This document shows positions 1-9,192 of a DNA stretch of 64,000 nt, in pieces. How positions within the stretch are numbered: the first letter of the stretch is position 1; each line of letters opens with the position of its first letter. A program made the translations under genes and the position numbers. Source of the DNA: Bacillota bacterium (lineage in GTDB: Bacteria; Bacillota; Clostridia; Lachnospirales; Lachnospiraceae). Location of the stretch: assembly GCA_023421075.1 (NCBI GenBank), contig JAEZUM010000053.1:58205-122204 (forward strand), in the 5' to 3' direction. The notes below the pieces were generated by a model. The model made no database searches and was not told where the DNA came from. It was given only the letters and a program-made list of their open reading frames with translations.

Positions 1-99
1 TAATCCAGTCTGCTTGCCTTCCTGTCTCAACACTACGAAAGTTAATGCGATACATACTAAAATGTATATAATCTGAACGATCAATTTTAAAGCTTCCAT
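1..99 (-). CDS. secG: Preprotein translocase subunit SecG (N-terminal part, cut by window edge)
   Basis: The 33 visible codons start MEALKLIVQIIYIL and continue to a VVLRQEGKQTGL stretch. This is the first membrane helix and the conserved LQEGK-G loop of SecG, the small membrane subunit that assists the SecYEG protein-export channel. The start is fixed by AGGAGG at 107-112, seven bases upstream. The gene lies 57 bases downstream of gpmI with no visible terminator between, so they may be co-transcribed. Glycolytic gap-pgk-tpiA-gpmI clusters are often followed by secG in Firmicutes. The rest of the gene lies outside the window. Confidence 0.88.
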   Translation of the reverse strand, partial: MEALKLIVQIIYILVCIALTFVVLRQEGKQTGL

Positions 100-156
100 G
101 TCTACACCTCCTAAAAACTAAACTCAATTCTACCATAGAATAGAAATTATTTCAAC

Positions 157-1698
157 TTATTTTTTAATCAAGAGTGATTTACCGGTCATTTCCTCCGGCT
201 TAACCAGATCCATCATCTCGATCATAGTAGGAATAATGTCAGCGAGACATCCACCCTCAGCTAAGGTATACTCTTTATCATAGTTCACAAGGATAAATGG
301 TACCGGATTGGTCGTATGCGCGGTAAAGGGCTCATTGGTCTCATAATCTACTAACTGCTCTGCATTGCCGTGATCCGCACAGATGAACATCTGTCCGTCT
401 ACTTCGAGTAATGCATCTACTGCCATTCCCACACATTGATCCACTGCTTCAATCGCTTTGATTGCCGCACCTTCAATACCGGTATGACCAACCATATCAG
501 GATTTGCAAAGTTCACAACGATCACATCATACTTGCCGGACTTTATGGATTTCACCAAATGATCAGCAACCTCAAAGGCACTCATCTCAGGCTGAAGATC
601 ATAAGTTGCAACCTTCGGAGAATTCACAAGAATACGATCCTCACCGTCATTGGGAACCTCAACTCCTGCATTAAAGAAGAAGGTAACATGAGCATATTTC
701 TCAGTCTCAGCAAGACGAAGCTGTGTTTTGTGATGTGCTGCCAAGAACTGCCCAAAGGTATTATCAAGTGAAATCTTATGGAATGCAACAATCTTATTGG
801 GGATCGTGATATCATATTCAGAGAAGCAGGTATAAGTCAGCTCCACTCTCTTGCCACGATCAAAGCCTTTGAATTCTTCATCGCAGAATACTCTTGTAAT
901 CTCTCTTGCTCTATCCGGTCTAAAATTAAAGAAGATAACAGAGTCCTTATCCTTAATGGTCGCCACCGGCTTTCCTTCTTCCATTACTACGGTCGGAAGA
1001 ACAAATTCATCGTACTTCTCAACATCGTAGGAATTCTGAACTGCAAGGATTCCACTCTCCGCTTTCTCTCCTTCACCGAAAACCATTGCACGGTATGCTT
1101 TCTCAACGCGATCCCAACGGTTGTCACGATCCATTGCATAATATCTGCCCATGACGGTTGCTATCTTTCCAACACCGATAATCTTCATCTGCTCCCAAAG
1201 CTGCTCCACAAAGCCTTTGCCGGAAGCCGGAGGGGTATCACGACCATCCAGGAAAGCATGGACATATACATTGCTTAAGCCCTGCTTCTTCGCAAGCTCC
1301 AGTAGCGCGTATAAATGGGTGTTATGGCTGTGCACACCACCATCGGATAATAATCCGTAGAGATGAAGATCCGAGTTGTGTCTCTTACAATTATCGATAG
1401 CAGCAAGTAAGGCTGCATTCTTGAAGAAATCTCCGTCCTTGATCTCCTTTGTAATTCTGGTCAGCTCCTGGTATACAATTCTACCTGCACCCATGTTGAT
1501 ATGACCAACCTCGGAATTACCCATCTGTCCATCCGGAAGACCAACCGCCATTCCGCTTGCATATCCCTTCACAAAAGGATATTCCGCCATAAGTCTGTCC
1601 ATAACCGGTGTATTTGCTTCAGCGATTGCATTCGCTTCCTTTTTCTCATTTAAACCATAACCATCTAATATCATTAATACTGTAGGTTTTTTACTCAT
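157..1698 (-). CDS. gpmI: 2,3-bisphosphoglycerate-independent phosphoglycerate mutase
   Basis: This enzyme interconverts 3- and 2-phosphoglycerate in lower glycolysis, using two Mn2+ ions and a phosphoserine intermediate. The 513 residues match the usual family length (about 510). Visible motifs are the metal-binding VLMILDGYG near residue 12, GNSEVGH with the phosphorylatable Ser62, the DGRDTPP segment, and the C-terminal ADHGN metal motif. The start is preceded by AAAGGAG. It follows tpiA on the same strand, but a strong terminator sits between them and the 318-base gap probably holds its own promoter, which I could not pin down. Long reading frames on the opposite strand are shadows of this gene. 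Confidence 0.97.
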   Translation of the reverse strand: MSKKPTVLMILDGYGLNEKKEANAIAEANTPVMDRLMAEYPFVKGYASGMAVGLPDGQMGNSEVGHINMGAGRIVYQELTRITKEIKDGDFFKNAALLAAIDNCKRHNSDLHLYGLLSDGGVHSHNTHLYALLELAKKQGLSNVYVHAFLDGRDTPPASGKGFVEQLWEQMKIIGVGKIATVMGRYYAMDRDNRWDRVEKAYRAMVFGEGEKAESGILAVQNSYDVEKYDEFVLPTVVMEEGKPVATIKDKDSVIFFNFRPDRAREITRVFCDEEFKGFDRGKRVELTYTCFSEYDITIPNKIVAFHKISLDNTFGQFLAAHHKTQLRLAETEKYAHVTFFFNAGVEVPNDGEDRILVNSPKVATYDLQPEMSAFEVADHLVKSIKSGKYDVIVVNFANPDMVGHTGIEGAAIKAIEAVDQCVGMAVDALLEVDGQMFICADHGNAEQLVDYETNEPFTAHTTNPVPFILVNYDKEYTLAEGGCLADIIPTMIEMMDLVKPEEMTGKSLLIKK

Positions 1699-1936
1699 CT
1701 TTTCGCTCCTTTACTAAACGATATCATTTCACTTATCCTTCGGTATAACCGGCGGAACAGGACATATGCCGTGTTCAACCATTTATATTATAATCATACC
1801 ATTGTTATTATCACTTGGTATGTTACCTTCTACAGAACATGCATTAACTATTGTATCAAGCTTTTCTTCGAAAAGCAATGTTCTTCCGGGAAAAACTCAA
1901 AAAGTTAGCTCGCAAACTTTTAATGAAGCATGTATC

Positions 1937-1968
1937 AAAAAAGGGTCCGGTCCTGATAGACCGGACCC
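1937..1968 (-). terminator. Rho-independent terminator after tpiA (copy 1 of a repeated hairpin)
   Basis: A perfect 10-bp stem (1943-1952 with 1959-1968) with a 6-base loop is followed in the minus direction by six T residues. It sits about 50 bases past the tpiA stop codon. The hairpin and about ten flanking bases are nearly identical to the element at 4160-4189. The rest of the tpiA-gpmI gap shows no gene. Confidence 0.85.
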
Positions 1969-2016
1969 ATGATGGATAATTTTAAATATCTGAGTCATAA
2001 TTAATTTTAGTTTTAA

Positions 2017-2763
2017 TTACTTATAGTTTACGATCTTTCCAAAATCAGCCTTTAAGCTTGCACCACCAACTAAGCCACCATCTATATTAGCCTGTGAGAA
2101 TAAGTCAGCTGCACTGCCCGCTGTTACACTGCCGCCGTATTGGATACGGATTGCAGCTGCGGTAGCTTCATCATAGATTTCTGCGATGCACTCACGGATT
2201 GCCTTGCACACCTCTTCGGCCTGCTCGGTTGTTGCAACCTTGCCGGTACCAATCGCCCAGATGGGTTCATAAGCGATAACAGCAACCTTTGCCTGGTCAG
2301 CTGAAACGTTTAAGAAAGCAATCTTAATCTGCTGACGAATCCAGTCAATCGTAATCCCCTGCTCTCTCTGCTTCAAGGACTCACCACAGCAAATGATCGG
2401 TGTAATACCATGCTCAAATGCCTTCAATACCTTTTTATTTACAGTTTCATCTGTCTCTGCGAAATATTCTCTTCTCTCAGAGTGTCCGATGATAACATAT
2501 TTTACTCCGATGCTGGTTAACATACTGGGAGAAATCTCACCGGTATAGGCACCGCTTTCTTCATAATACATATTCTGAGCACCGATTGCAATGTTGGTTC
2601 CCTTTGCTGCATCTAATGCTGTTGTCAATGAGATAGACGGTACACAAAATACAACATCTGCATCTTCTGTTTCTACCAAAGGCTTTAATTCATTAATTAA
2701 AGCAACTGCTTCTGCCGGAGTCTTATTCATCTTCCAGTTTCCTGCAATAATTTTTTTACGCAT
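2017..2763 (-). CDS. tpiA: Triosephosphate isomerase
   Basis: This enzyme interconverts dihydroxyacetone phosphate and glyceraldehyde 3-phosphate. At 248 residues it is the standard TIM-barrel length. Visible are the substrate-binding AGNWKMN (Lys11), the electrophile His94 in IIGHSERR, the catalytic base Glu166 in AYEPIWAIGTGK, and the phosphate-binding GGSV and GLVGGASL segments. AGGAGG lies seven to eight bases before the start. Only 30 bases separate it from pgk upstream, so pgk and tpiA form an operon. It ends in the strong terminator at 1937-1968. Confidence 0.97.
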   Translation of the reverse strand: MRKKIIAGNWKMNKTPAEAVALINELKPLVETEDADVVFCVPSISLTTALDAAKGTNIAIGAQNMYYEESGAYTGEISPSMLTSIGVKYVIIGHSERREYFAETDETVNKKVLKAFEHGITPIICCGESLKQREQGITIDWIRQQIKIAFLNVSADQAKVAVIAYEPIWAIGTGKVATTEQAEEVCKAIRECIAEIYDEATAAAIRIQYGGSVTAGSAADLFSQANIDGGLVGGASLKADFGKIVNYK

Positions 2764-2793
2764 GATATGCCTCCTATGATAGGATTACTCCTA

Positions 2794-3987
2794 TTACTTA
2801 TTGTTCGCTGCAGCAATACCGGGAAGCTCTTTGCCCTCTAAGAATTCAAGGGATGCGCCACCACCGGTAGAAATGTGGGACATCTTATCGCCAAAGCCTA
2901 AGATGTTAACTGCTGCTGCGGAGTCACCGCCGCCGATAATTGAAGTTGCATCAATTTCAGCCAGTGCCTTAGCTACTGCGATTGTTCCAGCTGCGAAATT
3001 AGATAATTCGAATACACCCATCGGTCCATTCCATACTACTGTCTTAGCATCCTTGATTGCATCAGCATACAGCTCACGGGTCTTCTCACCGATATCAAGG
3101 CCTTCCCAGTCAGGTTCGATCTCACCACGATTAACGGTCTTGTAAGGAGTATCATTTGAGAACTCCTGTGCAACTACGGTATCGATGGGGATTAACAATC
3201 GAACACCCTTCTTCTCAGCCTTTTCCATCATCTGCTTTGCATAATCAAGATAATCAGGCTCCAATAAAGACAAACCAACTTCCTCACCAAGAGACTTCAT
3301 GAAGGTATATGCCATACCACCACCGATGATTAAGGTATCAACCTTATCAAGCAGATTATCAATAACAGAGATCTTACTGGATACCTTGGATCCACCAAGA
3401 ATTGCAACGAAAGGTCTCTTCGGATTATTTACCGCATTACCAAGGAACTCAATTTCCTTCTGCATTAAGTAACCAACTACACTGGTCTCTACGAATTGTG
3501 TAACACCTACGTTAGAGCAATGAGCTCTGTGAGCGGTACCAAATGCATCATTTACAAATACATCACACAAAGAAGCTAATTCTTTGCTGAATGCTTCACC
3601 ATTCTTCGTTTCTTCAACTCTATAACGTGTATTTTCAAGAAGAACTACATCGCCTTCCTTCATAGCGGCAACAGCAGCCTTCGCATTCTCTCCAACTACA
3701 TTATCATCCTTTGCGAATTTAACTTCCTGTCCAAGTAACTGAGCTAATCGAACAGCAACGGGAGCCAAGGATAATTCGGGCTTCGGCTCACCCTTCGGCT
3801 TGCCTAAATGAGAGCAAAGGATAACCTTTCCACCATCTGCGAGTAATTTCTTAATGGTAGGAAGAGCCTCTACAAGACGTACCTCATCGGTAATTCTTCC
3901 TTCCTGTAACGGAACATTGAAATCGCATCTAACCAGGACTCTTTTCCCTTTCACATTGATATCATCAACTGACTTCTTATTTAACAT
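2794..3987 (-). CDS. pgk: Phosphoglycerate kinase
   Basis: This enzyme transfers the acyl phosphate of 1,3-bisphosphoglycerate to ADP, the first ATP-forming step of glycolysis. At 397 residues it is full length. The N-terminal domain shows VLVRCDFNVP and the HLGKPKG substrate-binding segment, and the C-terminal nucleotide domain shows NGPMGVFE and GGGDSAAA. The start has an AAAGGAG site. It is the first gene of a pgk-tpiA pair. The gap terminator at 4160-4189 lies upstream, so pgk very likely has its own promoter in the 265-base interval. Confidence 0.97.
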   Translation of the reverse strand: MLNKKSVDDINVKGKRVLVRCDFNVPLQEGRITDEVRLVEALPTIKKLLADGGKVILCSHLGKPKGEPKPELSLAPVAVRLAQLLGQEVKFAKDDNVVGENAKAAVAAMKEGDVVLLENTRYRVEETKNGEAFSKELASLCDVFVNDAFGTAHRAHCSNVGVTQFVETSVVGYLMQKEIEFLGNAVNNPKRPFVAILGGSKVSSKISVIDNLLDKVDTLIIGGGMAYTFMKSLGEEVGLSLLEPDYLDYAKQMMEKAEKKGVRLLIPIDTVVAQEFSNDTPYKTVNRGEIEPDWEGLDIGEKTRELYADAIKDAKTVVWNGPMGVFELSNFAAGTIAVAKALAEIDATSIIGGGDSAAAVNILGFGDKMSHISTGGGASLEFLEGKELPGIAAANNK

Positions 3988-4159
3988 AAAATATCTCCTT
4001 TCAATACTATGTTTTTACGACGCCTAAAACGTCTATTAAGGAATAAATACTATGTTATAACTTTCAGAACAAATTCCATCGTTTGAAGTGTGTTCTCCTA
4101 AAATGATTTGATTCACGTTAGAGTATTTTTATCTTATAGTACACAATTTTCTATACGAT

Positions 4160-4189
4160 AAAAGGGTCCGGCCCTGAGAGACCGGACCC
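4160..4189 (-). terminator. Rho-independent terminator after gap (copy 2 of a repeated hairpin)
   Basis: A 10-bp stem (4164-4173 with 4180-4189) is followed on the minus strand by four T residues, about 60 bases past the gap stop. It differs from the copy at 1937-1968 at two positions. One of these turns a U-A pair into a U-G wobble that only works in minus-strand RNA, which agrees with it ending gap transcripts. Confidence 0.8.
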
Positions 4190-4252
4190 ATGATGGATCA
4201 ATTAAGCACGATTCAAAAATATAGTTAGATACTTTGAACCCTGTATAAAATC

Positions 4253-5263
4253 TTATGCTAATTCAGCAAAGTATTTAATTGTTCTTACCATCTGGCTTGT
4301 GTAGGAGTTCTCGTTATCATACCAGGAAACAACCTTTACTAAGCTCTTGCCCTCGCCAAGGTCAGTAACCTTAGTCTGAGTAGCATCGAATAAAGAACCA
4401 TAGGTAATACCAATGATATCGGAAGATACAAGCTCATCCTCTGTGTAACCATAGGATGCGCTCTGAGCTGCCTTCATTGCTGCGTTGATTTCTGCCTTAG
4501 TAACAGTCTTGTTAACAACAGCTACTAACTCTGTAGTAGAACCTGTCGGAACAGGTACTCTCTGTGCAGCGCCGTCTAACTTACCGCTTAACTCAGGAAT
4601 TACAAGGCCGATAGCCTTAGCAGCACCTGTGGAGTTAGGAACGATATTGCAAGCAGCAGCACGAGCTCTTCTTAAGTCACCCTTCGGATGAGGGCCGTCA
4701 AGAGTCATCTGATCACCTGTGTAAGCGTGGATGGTAGTCATGAAGCCTTTTTCGATGGGAGCTAATTTATTTAAGGTATCTGCCATAGGAGCTAAGCAGT
4801 TAGTAGTACAGGAAGCTGCGGAAATAATAGTGTCGGATGCCTTTAATGTATTCTCATTAACGCTGAATACTACGGTAGGAAGATCATCGCCAGCCGGAGC
4901 GGAGATAACAACCTTCTTAGCACCTGCATCGATATGTGCCTGAGATTTAGCCTTAGAAGCAAAGAAACCTGTACACTCAAGAACTACGTCTACACCAAGC
5001 TTGCCCCAAGGTAAATCAGCGGGATTCTTCTGAGCGTAAATCATAATTTCCTTACCGTCAACCACGATAGAATTATCTTTTGCTACTACTTCATGTCCTA
5101 CATATCTACCCTGTGCGGAATCGTATTTTAATAAGTGAGCTAACATCTTAGCATCTGTTAAATCGTTGATAGCCACGATCTCGTAACCTTCTGCGCCGAA
5201 CATCTGTCTGAATGCAAGACGGCCGATACGTCCAAAACCATTAATTGCTACTTTTACTGCCAT
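4253..5263 (-). CDS. gap: Glyceraldehyde-3-phosphate dehydrogenase (NAD-dependent)
   Basis: This enzyme oxidises and phosphorylates glyceraldehyde 3-phosphate, giving NADH. The 336 residues show the Rossmann motif INGFGRIGR, Asp34 after the second strand (typical of NAD rather than NADP preference), the active-site SCTTNCLAP with Cys152, and the C-terminal WYDNENSYT segment. AGGAGG precedes the ATG. It is the first gene of the glycolytic cluster, but its own terminator separates it from pgk, so it is probably a single-gene transcript. Confidence 0.97.
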   Translation of the reverse strand: MAVKVAINGFGRIGRLAFRQMFGAEGYEIVAINDLTDAKMLAHLLKYDSAQGRYVGHEVVAKDNSIVVDGKEIMIYAQKNPADLPWGKLGVDVVLECTGFFASKAKSQAHIDAGAKKVVISAPAGDDLPTVVFSVNENTLKASDTIISAASCTTNCLAPMADTLNKLAPIEKGFMTTIHAYTGDQMTLDGPHPKGDLRRARAAACNIVPNSTGAAKAIGLVIPELSGKLDGAAQRVPVPTGSTTELVAVVNKTVTKAEINAAMKAAQSASYGYTEDELVSSDIIGITYGSLFDATQTKVTDLGEGKSLVKVVSWYDNENSYTSQMVRTIKYFAELA

Positions 5264-5289
5264 GATTATATTCCTCCTAATTGTTTTAA

Positions 5290-5318
5290 TTTATAATATA
5301 CTGCCTGTAAGACAGCAA
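5290..5318 (-). promoter_or_regulatory. gap: Candidate housekeeping promoter for gap
   Basis: On the minus strand TTGCTG (-35-like) is followed after 17 bases by TATAAA (-10-like), ending about 27 bases before the gap start and just upstream of its ribosome-binding site. This is a match by eye in AT-rich DNA. The remaining 200 bases up to the transporter gene show nothing else I can support. Confidence 0.35.
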
Positions 5319-5517
5319 TTAAACATGATAAAACTTCATTCCATACAGAATGATTGAATACTTGGGCACATTGACAAAAATTTCTCAATCCAGATTTATT
5401 TTACCTAATTTAGAATAAAATATCAAGTGATTATTTCTCTATTTCTTGAATATTATGCATATGTTACTAATTTATAATTTATATTAGTTTTTTTTGTGCA
5501 GTTTTGTGCTGAACCTA

Positions 5518-7173
5518 TTAAGACAGCTCACTTTCTACAAAATTCACTATATTCAGGGAGTGGTCAGAGATGCGTTCCAAATTGATTAATGCATCTATAA
5601 ATATAACACCATTTTCTGGAGTACACAAGCCCTGAGATAAACGATTTATATGACTTTGTCTTAATTTATCCTTCATATCATCGACTAAATCCTCCAAGCG
5701 CTCTACCTCACGGATATATTCGGTGTTTTCTGTCTCTCTTGCGCGGATCGCATAATCAAAGGAATCTACTGCTGTGGTACAAACCTCTGCTAATTCTTTG
5801 TAAGCATCTTCCGTCAGATAGATATTATCGCGGATCTTTTCAAGTGCCAAATCAGCAAGATTCTCTGCGTGATCACCGACTCTTTCAATATTCGTAATGG
5901 TATAGAACAAGTTATTAACCACCTGATGTTGTTTTTCAGTTAAGGATAAATTATTGATCTTAATCAGGTACTCGGTAATAATCTTCTGATGAGCATCAAC
6001 GATTTTTTCAACCTCAATTACTTTTTCTGCTTTTTTCTTATCATTTTGAAGTAAGGCATCTACCGCTTCTCTTGCATTGTCCAATGTAATTTTTCCCATA
6101 TGGACTACTTCTTTTACAGAGTTCTCAACCGCAAAGGAAGGTGTCTCAAGAATTCTTTCGTCTAAGTGACGTAAGGTAACCTGAATATCATCCGTTGATA
6201 CTTCAACCTTTGAATCATCAATAATCATACCGGAGAGCTTAACCAGCCAATTACCAAAGGGGAATAGTATAATTGTATTTGTAACATTAAATAAAGTATG
6301 AAAGATAGAAATCTCAACGCTATTTATTTTTGAGGCAGCAAAGGCCTGGTTCACTCTAAATACAAAAAACATAATTACACCAAAGATAACAGTTCCTATA
6401 ACATTAAAGGATAAATGTATGATTGCAGCTCTTTTTGCAGTTTTATTTGCTCCTACAGAGGAAAGAATCGCAGTAATACATGTCCCGATATTCTGTCCTA
6501 AGGTAATGAATATCGCTGAGTTCCAGTTTACTACTCCTGACATAGCCAAGGTCTGTAATATACCGACGGAAGCTGACGAGCTTTGAATAATTGCTGTAAC
6601 TATTGTACCTGCTAATATACCTAATAAAGGATTCTGTCCCATGATTCGGAAGGCATCGGAGAAAATCGGAGCATCCGCATAAGGTTTTATAACATTCGAC
6701 ATAAAGCTAAGTCCGACAAACAGTAATCCGAAGCCTATAATTATCTCAGCAAAATCTCTTCTCTTCTGATGCTTAGACATCATTAACACAAAAGCACCAA
6801 TTCCAAGTAAAACAGGAGCAAAGAAATCCGGCTTAAAAACAGCACTCCATTCATTCATGGATACCAGCCATGCAGTTACCGTGGTACCGATATTGGCACC
6901 CATAATAACTCCGACAGCTTGTCCGAGATTCATAATTCCGGCATTAACAAAGCCTACTACCATTACCGTTGTCGCTGATGAGCTTTGGATAATACCTGTA
7001 ACAAGCGTACCTACCAATACGGCAACGAATCGATTATTGGTCAGATAGCCCAAGAGACGTTTCATCTTATTACCGGCGGACTTTTGCAGACCGTCTCCCA
7101 TTAGGTTCATACCATATAAAAACATTCCCAAACCACCGACAAACATAAATAACACTTTTAAAATTTCAATCAC
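5518..7173 (-). CDS. Na+/phosphate cotransporter with C-terminal PhoU-like domain (NptA/YjbB type)
   Basis: This membrane protein probably moves inorganic phosphate with sodium. It carries the two inverted family repeats, each with a QSSSA signature (GIIQSSSATT and TAIIQSSSAS), and about eight to ten hydrophobic segments. From about residue 340 the helical C-terminus resembles PhoU, the phosphate-signalling domain. I start it at a GTG at 7173, nine bases from GGAGG (7183-7187); the TTG two codons earlier is only three bases from it. The protein is 551 residues, normal for the fused form. No pst or pho genes are nearby. Transport direction and regulation are not visible. Confidence 0.9.
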   Translation of the reverse strand: MIEILKVLFMFVGGLGMFLYGMNLMGDGLQKSAGNKMKRLLGYLTNNRFVAVLVGTLVTGIIQSSSATTVMVVGFVNAGIMNLGQAVGVIMGANIGTTVTAWLVSMNEWSAVFKPDFFAPVLLGIGAFVLMMSKHQKRRDFAEIIIGFGLLFVGLSFMSNVIKPYADAPIFSDAFRIMGQNPLLGILAGTIVTAIIQSSSASVGILQTLAMSGVVNWNSAIFITLGQNIGTCITAILSSVGANKTAKRAAIIHLSFNVIGTVIFGVIMFFVFRVNQAFAASKINSVEISIFHTLFNVTNTIILFPFGNWLVKLSGMIIDDSKVEVSTDDIQVTLRHLDERILETPSFAVENSVKEVVHMGKITLDNAREAVDALLQNDKKKAEKVIEVEKIVDAHQKIITEYLIKINNLSLTEKQHQVVNNLFYTITNIERVGDHAENLADLALEKIRDNIYLTEDAYKELAEVCTTAVDSFDYAIRARETENTEYIREVERLEDLVDDMKDKLRQSHINRLSQGLCTPENGVIFIDALINLERISDHSLNIVNFVESELS

Positions 7174-7294
7174 GTTCAAATTCCTCCGTTTATGTACAGT
7201 TTTTTGACCATATATATTTATAATAACACATTTTGCTATGTATAATCTATGTTATTTATGTTAAATCATTGTAAAATACAGAAATCGGAAATAA

Positions 7295-7332
7295 TATATC
7301 CCTAAGTCCCCTCACTTATACTTAGGGATATA
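7295..7332 (-). terminator. Hairpin after the spore-coat gene pair
   Basis: A 13-bp perfect inverted repeat (7295-7307 with 7320-7332) lies about 100 bases beyond the end of the coat operon and before the phosphate transporter. The minus-strand U tract is weak, so it may be a terminator or only a stabilising 3' structure. Confidence 0.5.
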
Positions 7333-7434
7333 CTTTAAGTTACATCTTACTAGTATTTTGTTATACTATTTTCTGGAATTCTTATGCCGCTATTGTTACC
7401 TCTGCGAACTATCCTTATGAGAATATACCATTAC

Positions 7435-7968
7435 TTAATATGAATTCATTCCACCAACGTTTTTAAAATTGCTGTCAGACAACCCGTTATCTCCATAAGC
7501 ACCGGAATTTGCAGTAAGTCCGGAAGAACCGCCAGACATTCCTGTGCTGCCTGTCATACCAGTGGTTCCAGACATTCCTGCACTACCTGTCATTCCTAAA
7601 TTACCAGAAACACCGGACGAACCGGAATTTCCACCGGATACTCCCGTATTATTTACAAGATTTCCAGAAAGATTGGAACCGCCCATAGAAGCAGACATTC
7701 CTTTACTACCTGACCAGCCTGAGCTTCCGGTAAAGGTTGATTTCAGTTCATTGATTTCGTTTTGTGAGGCCTGCCCTGCCGATTTATAATAATTTTTGTT
7801 TTTTGCGATCTGATAAAGTTCATACTGAGATTGTTCTGCTTCATTTCGCATTTGTTGTAAAGTACTACGCAACTGTTGATTTTCTGTCTGAGATATCATA
7901 TCCGAATAAGTCTTCAAGCTGGAATTAATGGAATTGAGTGCGTCTGCAACCATTGCTTTTTCTTGCAT
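7435..7968 (-). CDS. CotF-family spore coat protein with Gly/Ser/Met-rich tail
   Basis: The first 70 or so residues are a helical CotF-like domain (MQEKAMVADALNSINSSLKT and onward), known from spore coat proteins. The remaining 100 residues are a low-complexity tail built from Gly, Ser, Thr, Met and Asn, with repeated GMSG and GMTG units and a Tyr at the end. I place the start at the second ATG (7966-7968), eight bases from AGGAGG; the ATG two codons earlier nearly touches that site. It is the second gene of a pair six bases after the shorter coat gene and is presumably expressed in the mother cell, though no sigma-E or sigma-K site was identified. Confidence 0.85.
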   Translation of the reverse strand: MQEKAMVADALNSINSSLKTYSDMISQTENQQLRSTLQQMRNEAEQSQYELYQIAKNKNYYKSAGQASQNEINELKSTFTGSSGWSGSKGMSASMGGSNLSGNLVNNTGVSGGNSGSSGVSGNLGMTGSAGMSGTTGMTGSTGMSGGSSGLTANSGAYGDNGLSDSNFKNVGGMNSY

Positions 7969-7980
7969 TTTCATGACCTC

Positions 7981-8166
7981 CTATTGTAAAAACTGTAGAA
8001 TTGATTGACGGTTCTTCTCGCAGGATTGCGCTGACTTCTCAAAAAATTGTTTTACCTGCTGATCCTGTGATCCATCTGCGTAGCTCTGGAATTTCTCGGC
8101 GTCGGCTTCTCCGAATTGTAACAAGTGTCTTACATGCTGTAATTCAACCTCACTTAAATTTGCCAT
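7981..8166 (-). CDS. Small CotF-like spore coat protein
   Basis: The product is about 61 residues, mostly amphipathic helix, starting MANLSEVELQHVRHLLQFGE. This opening resembles the short partner proteins that precede CotF-type coat genes in clostridia. An alternative ATG four codons upstream (8178) almost overlaps its only purine-rich site, so I prefer the internal ATG at 8166 with GGTGA before it; the choice is uncertain. It is followed within 20 bases by the longer coat gene, so the two are probably translated from one mRNA. Confidence 0.72.
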   Translation of the reverse strand: MANLSEVELQHVRHLLQFGEADAEKFQSYADGSQDQQVKQFFEKSAQSCEKNRQSILQFLQ

Positions 8167-8318
8167 TAAAATCACCATACCTTTCTTTATAACCTGAACT
8201 ATGAATTTGAAAATCCTTATTTAACAATCCAGCTTAACATACTTGCACATTAAATTAATTTGTGCCAAATGTCATACATAGTTATTATCTCGATTTCGAC
8301 CGTAAATATGTACTCAAC

Positions 8319-8354
8319 AAAAAAACCTCCCTGTTATTATTCACCAGGGAGGTT
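8319..8354 (-). terminator. spo0A: Rho-independent terminator of spo0A
   Basis: A 10-bp perfect stem (8324-8333 with 8345-8354) is followed by seven T residues on the minus strand, twenty bases after the spo0A stop. It insulates spo0A from the coat genes. Confidence 0.88.
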
Positions 8355-8373
8355 ACTATCTTTCATTATAATA

Positions 8374-9174
8374 TTATGCTCTTAATTTATATTCCAAACG
8401 GATCTTGTCTGCAATTAAGGCAACAAATTCGGAATTCGTAGGCTTGCCTTTGCCATTGCTTACCGTATATCCAAATAATTCATCGATGGTATCCATTTTG
8501 CCTCTGCTCCAAGCAACCTCAATCGCATGGCGAATTGCTCTTTCTACTCTGCTGGGCGTTGTTTTATGACGCTTTGCAATGGAGGGATATAAAAGCTTTG
8601 TGATGGAATTAAGCATCTCTGCATCATTCACAGACATCATAATTGCATCACGTAAGTACTGATAACCTTTAATATGTGCCGGTACTCCTATTTCATGAAT
8701 GATATTGGTAACATCTGATTCCAGATTGCGTTCCATATAAGCACTCTTATTCTCATATGCACTTACTCTATGATTATCAACTAATTTACTATGATAATCT
8801 CCCTTGATCTGTTTAATCCTTGATAAAATTACATTATTATCAAAGGGCTTCATAATATAATAGTTGGCACCTAATTCAAAAGCATTCTCAGTTACACCTT
8901 CCTGACCGATCGCTGTAATTACGATAAAGGATGGATTCTTCTTAAATTCAGAATCTCTTCTAACCTTCTCCATAACCCCAAGACCATCTAGTTTAGGCAT
9001 AATTAAATCCAATAATACAACATCCGGTTTCTTCTCTTTAATCATGTCCAACGCGTCAATTCCATTTTCGGATTTGCCAACAACTTCGATATCTGAATCC
9101 TCTTTTAAGATATCCTCCAGCAGATTTACCATTCTCTCATTGTCATCTACGATTGCTACATTAATCTTACCCAT
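8374..9174 (-). CDS. spo0A: Sporulation master response regulator Spo0A
   Basis: Spo0A controls entry into sporulation. The N-terminal receiver domain has the acidic pair Asp10-Asp11, the phosphoacceptor Asp56 in VVLLDLIMP, and the conserved T and K positions (VITA, IMKPF). The C-terminal effector domain from about residue 150 shows the recognition-helix region TPSRVERAIRHAIEVAWSRG. I start it at 9174 (MGKINVAIVDDN), because the in-frame ATG six codons upstream is itself part of the GGAGG site (9186-9190). The result is 266 residues, the usual size. It follows spoIVB, the conserved clostridial order. Confidence 0.96.
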   Translation of the reverse strand: MGKINVAIVDDNERMVNLLEDILKEDSDIEVVGKSENGIDALDMIKEKKPDVVLLDLIMPKLDGLGVMEKVRRDSEFKKNPSFIVITAIGQEGVTENAFELGANYYIMKPFDNNVILSRIKQIKGDYHSKLVDNHRVSAYENKSAYMERNLESDVTNIIHEIGVPAHIKGYQYLRDAIMMSVNDAEMLNSITKLLYPSIAKRHKTTPSRVERAIRHAIEVAWSRGKMDTIDELFGYTVSNGKGKPTNSEFVALIADKIRLEYKLRA

Positions 9175-9192
9175 TACTTTTCCAACCTCCAT

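Noticed and set aside
436..1360. Several plus-strand reading frames of 60-166 residues opposite gpmI
   Set aside because: They lie wholly within gpmI, have no ribosome-binding sites and show no family features; they are shadows.
1766..1972. 68-residue plus-strand frame in the tpiA-gpmI gap
   Set aside because: It runs through the terminator hairpin and has no ribosome-binding site.
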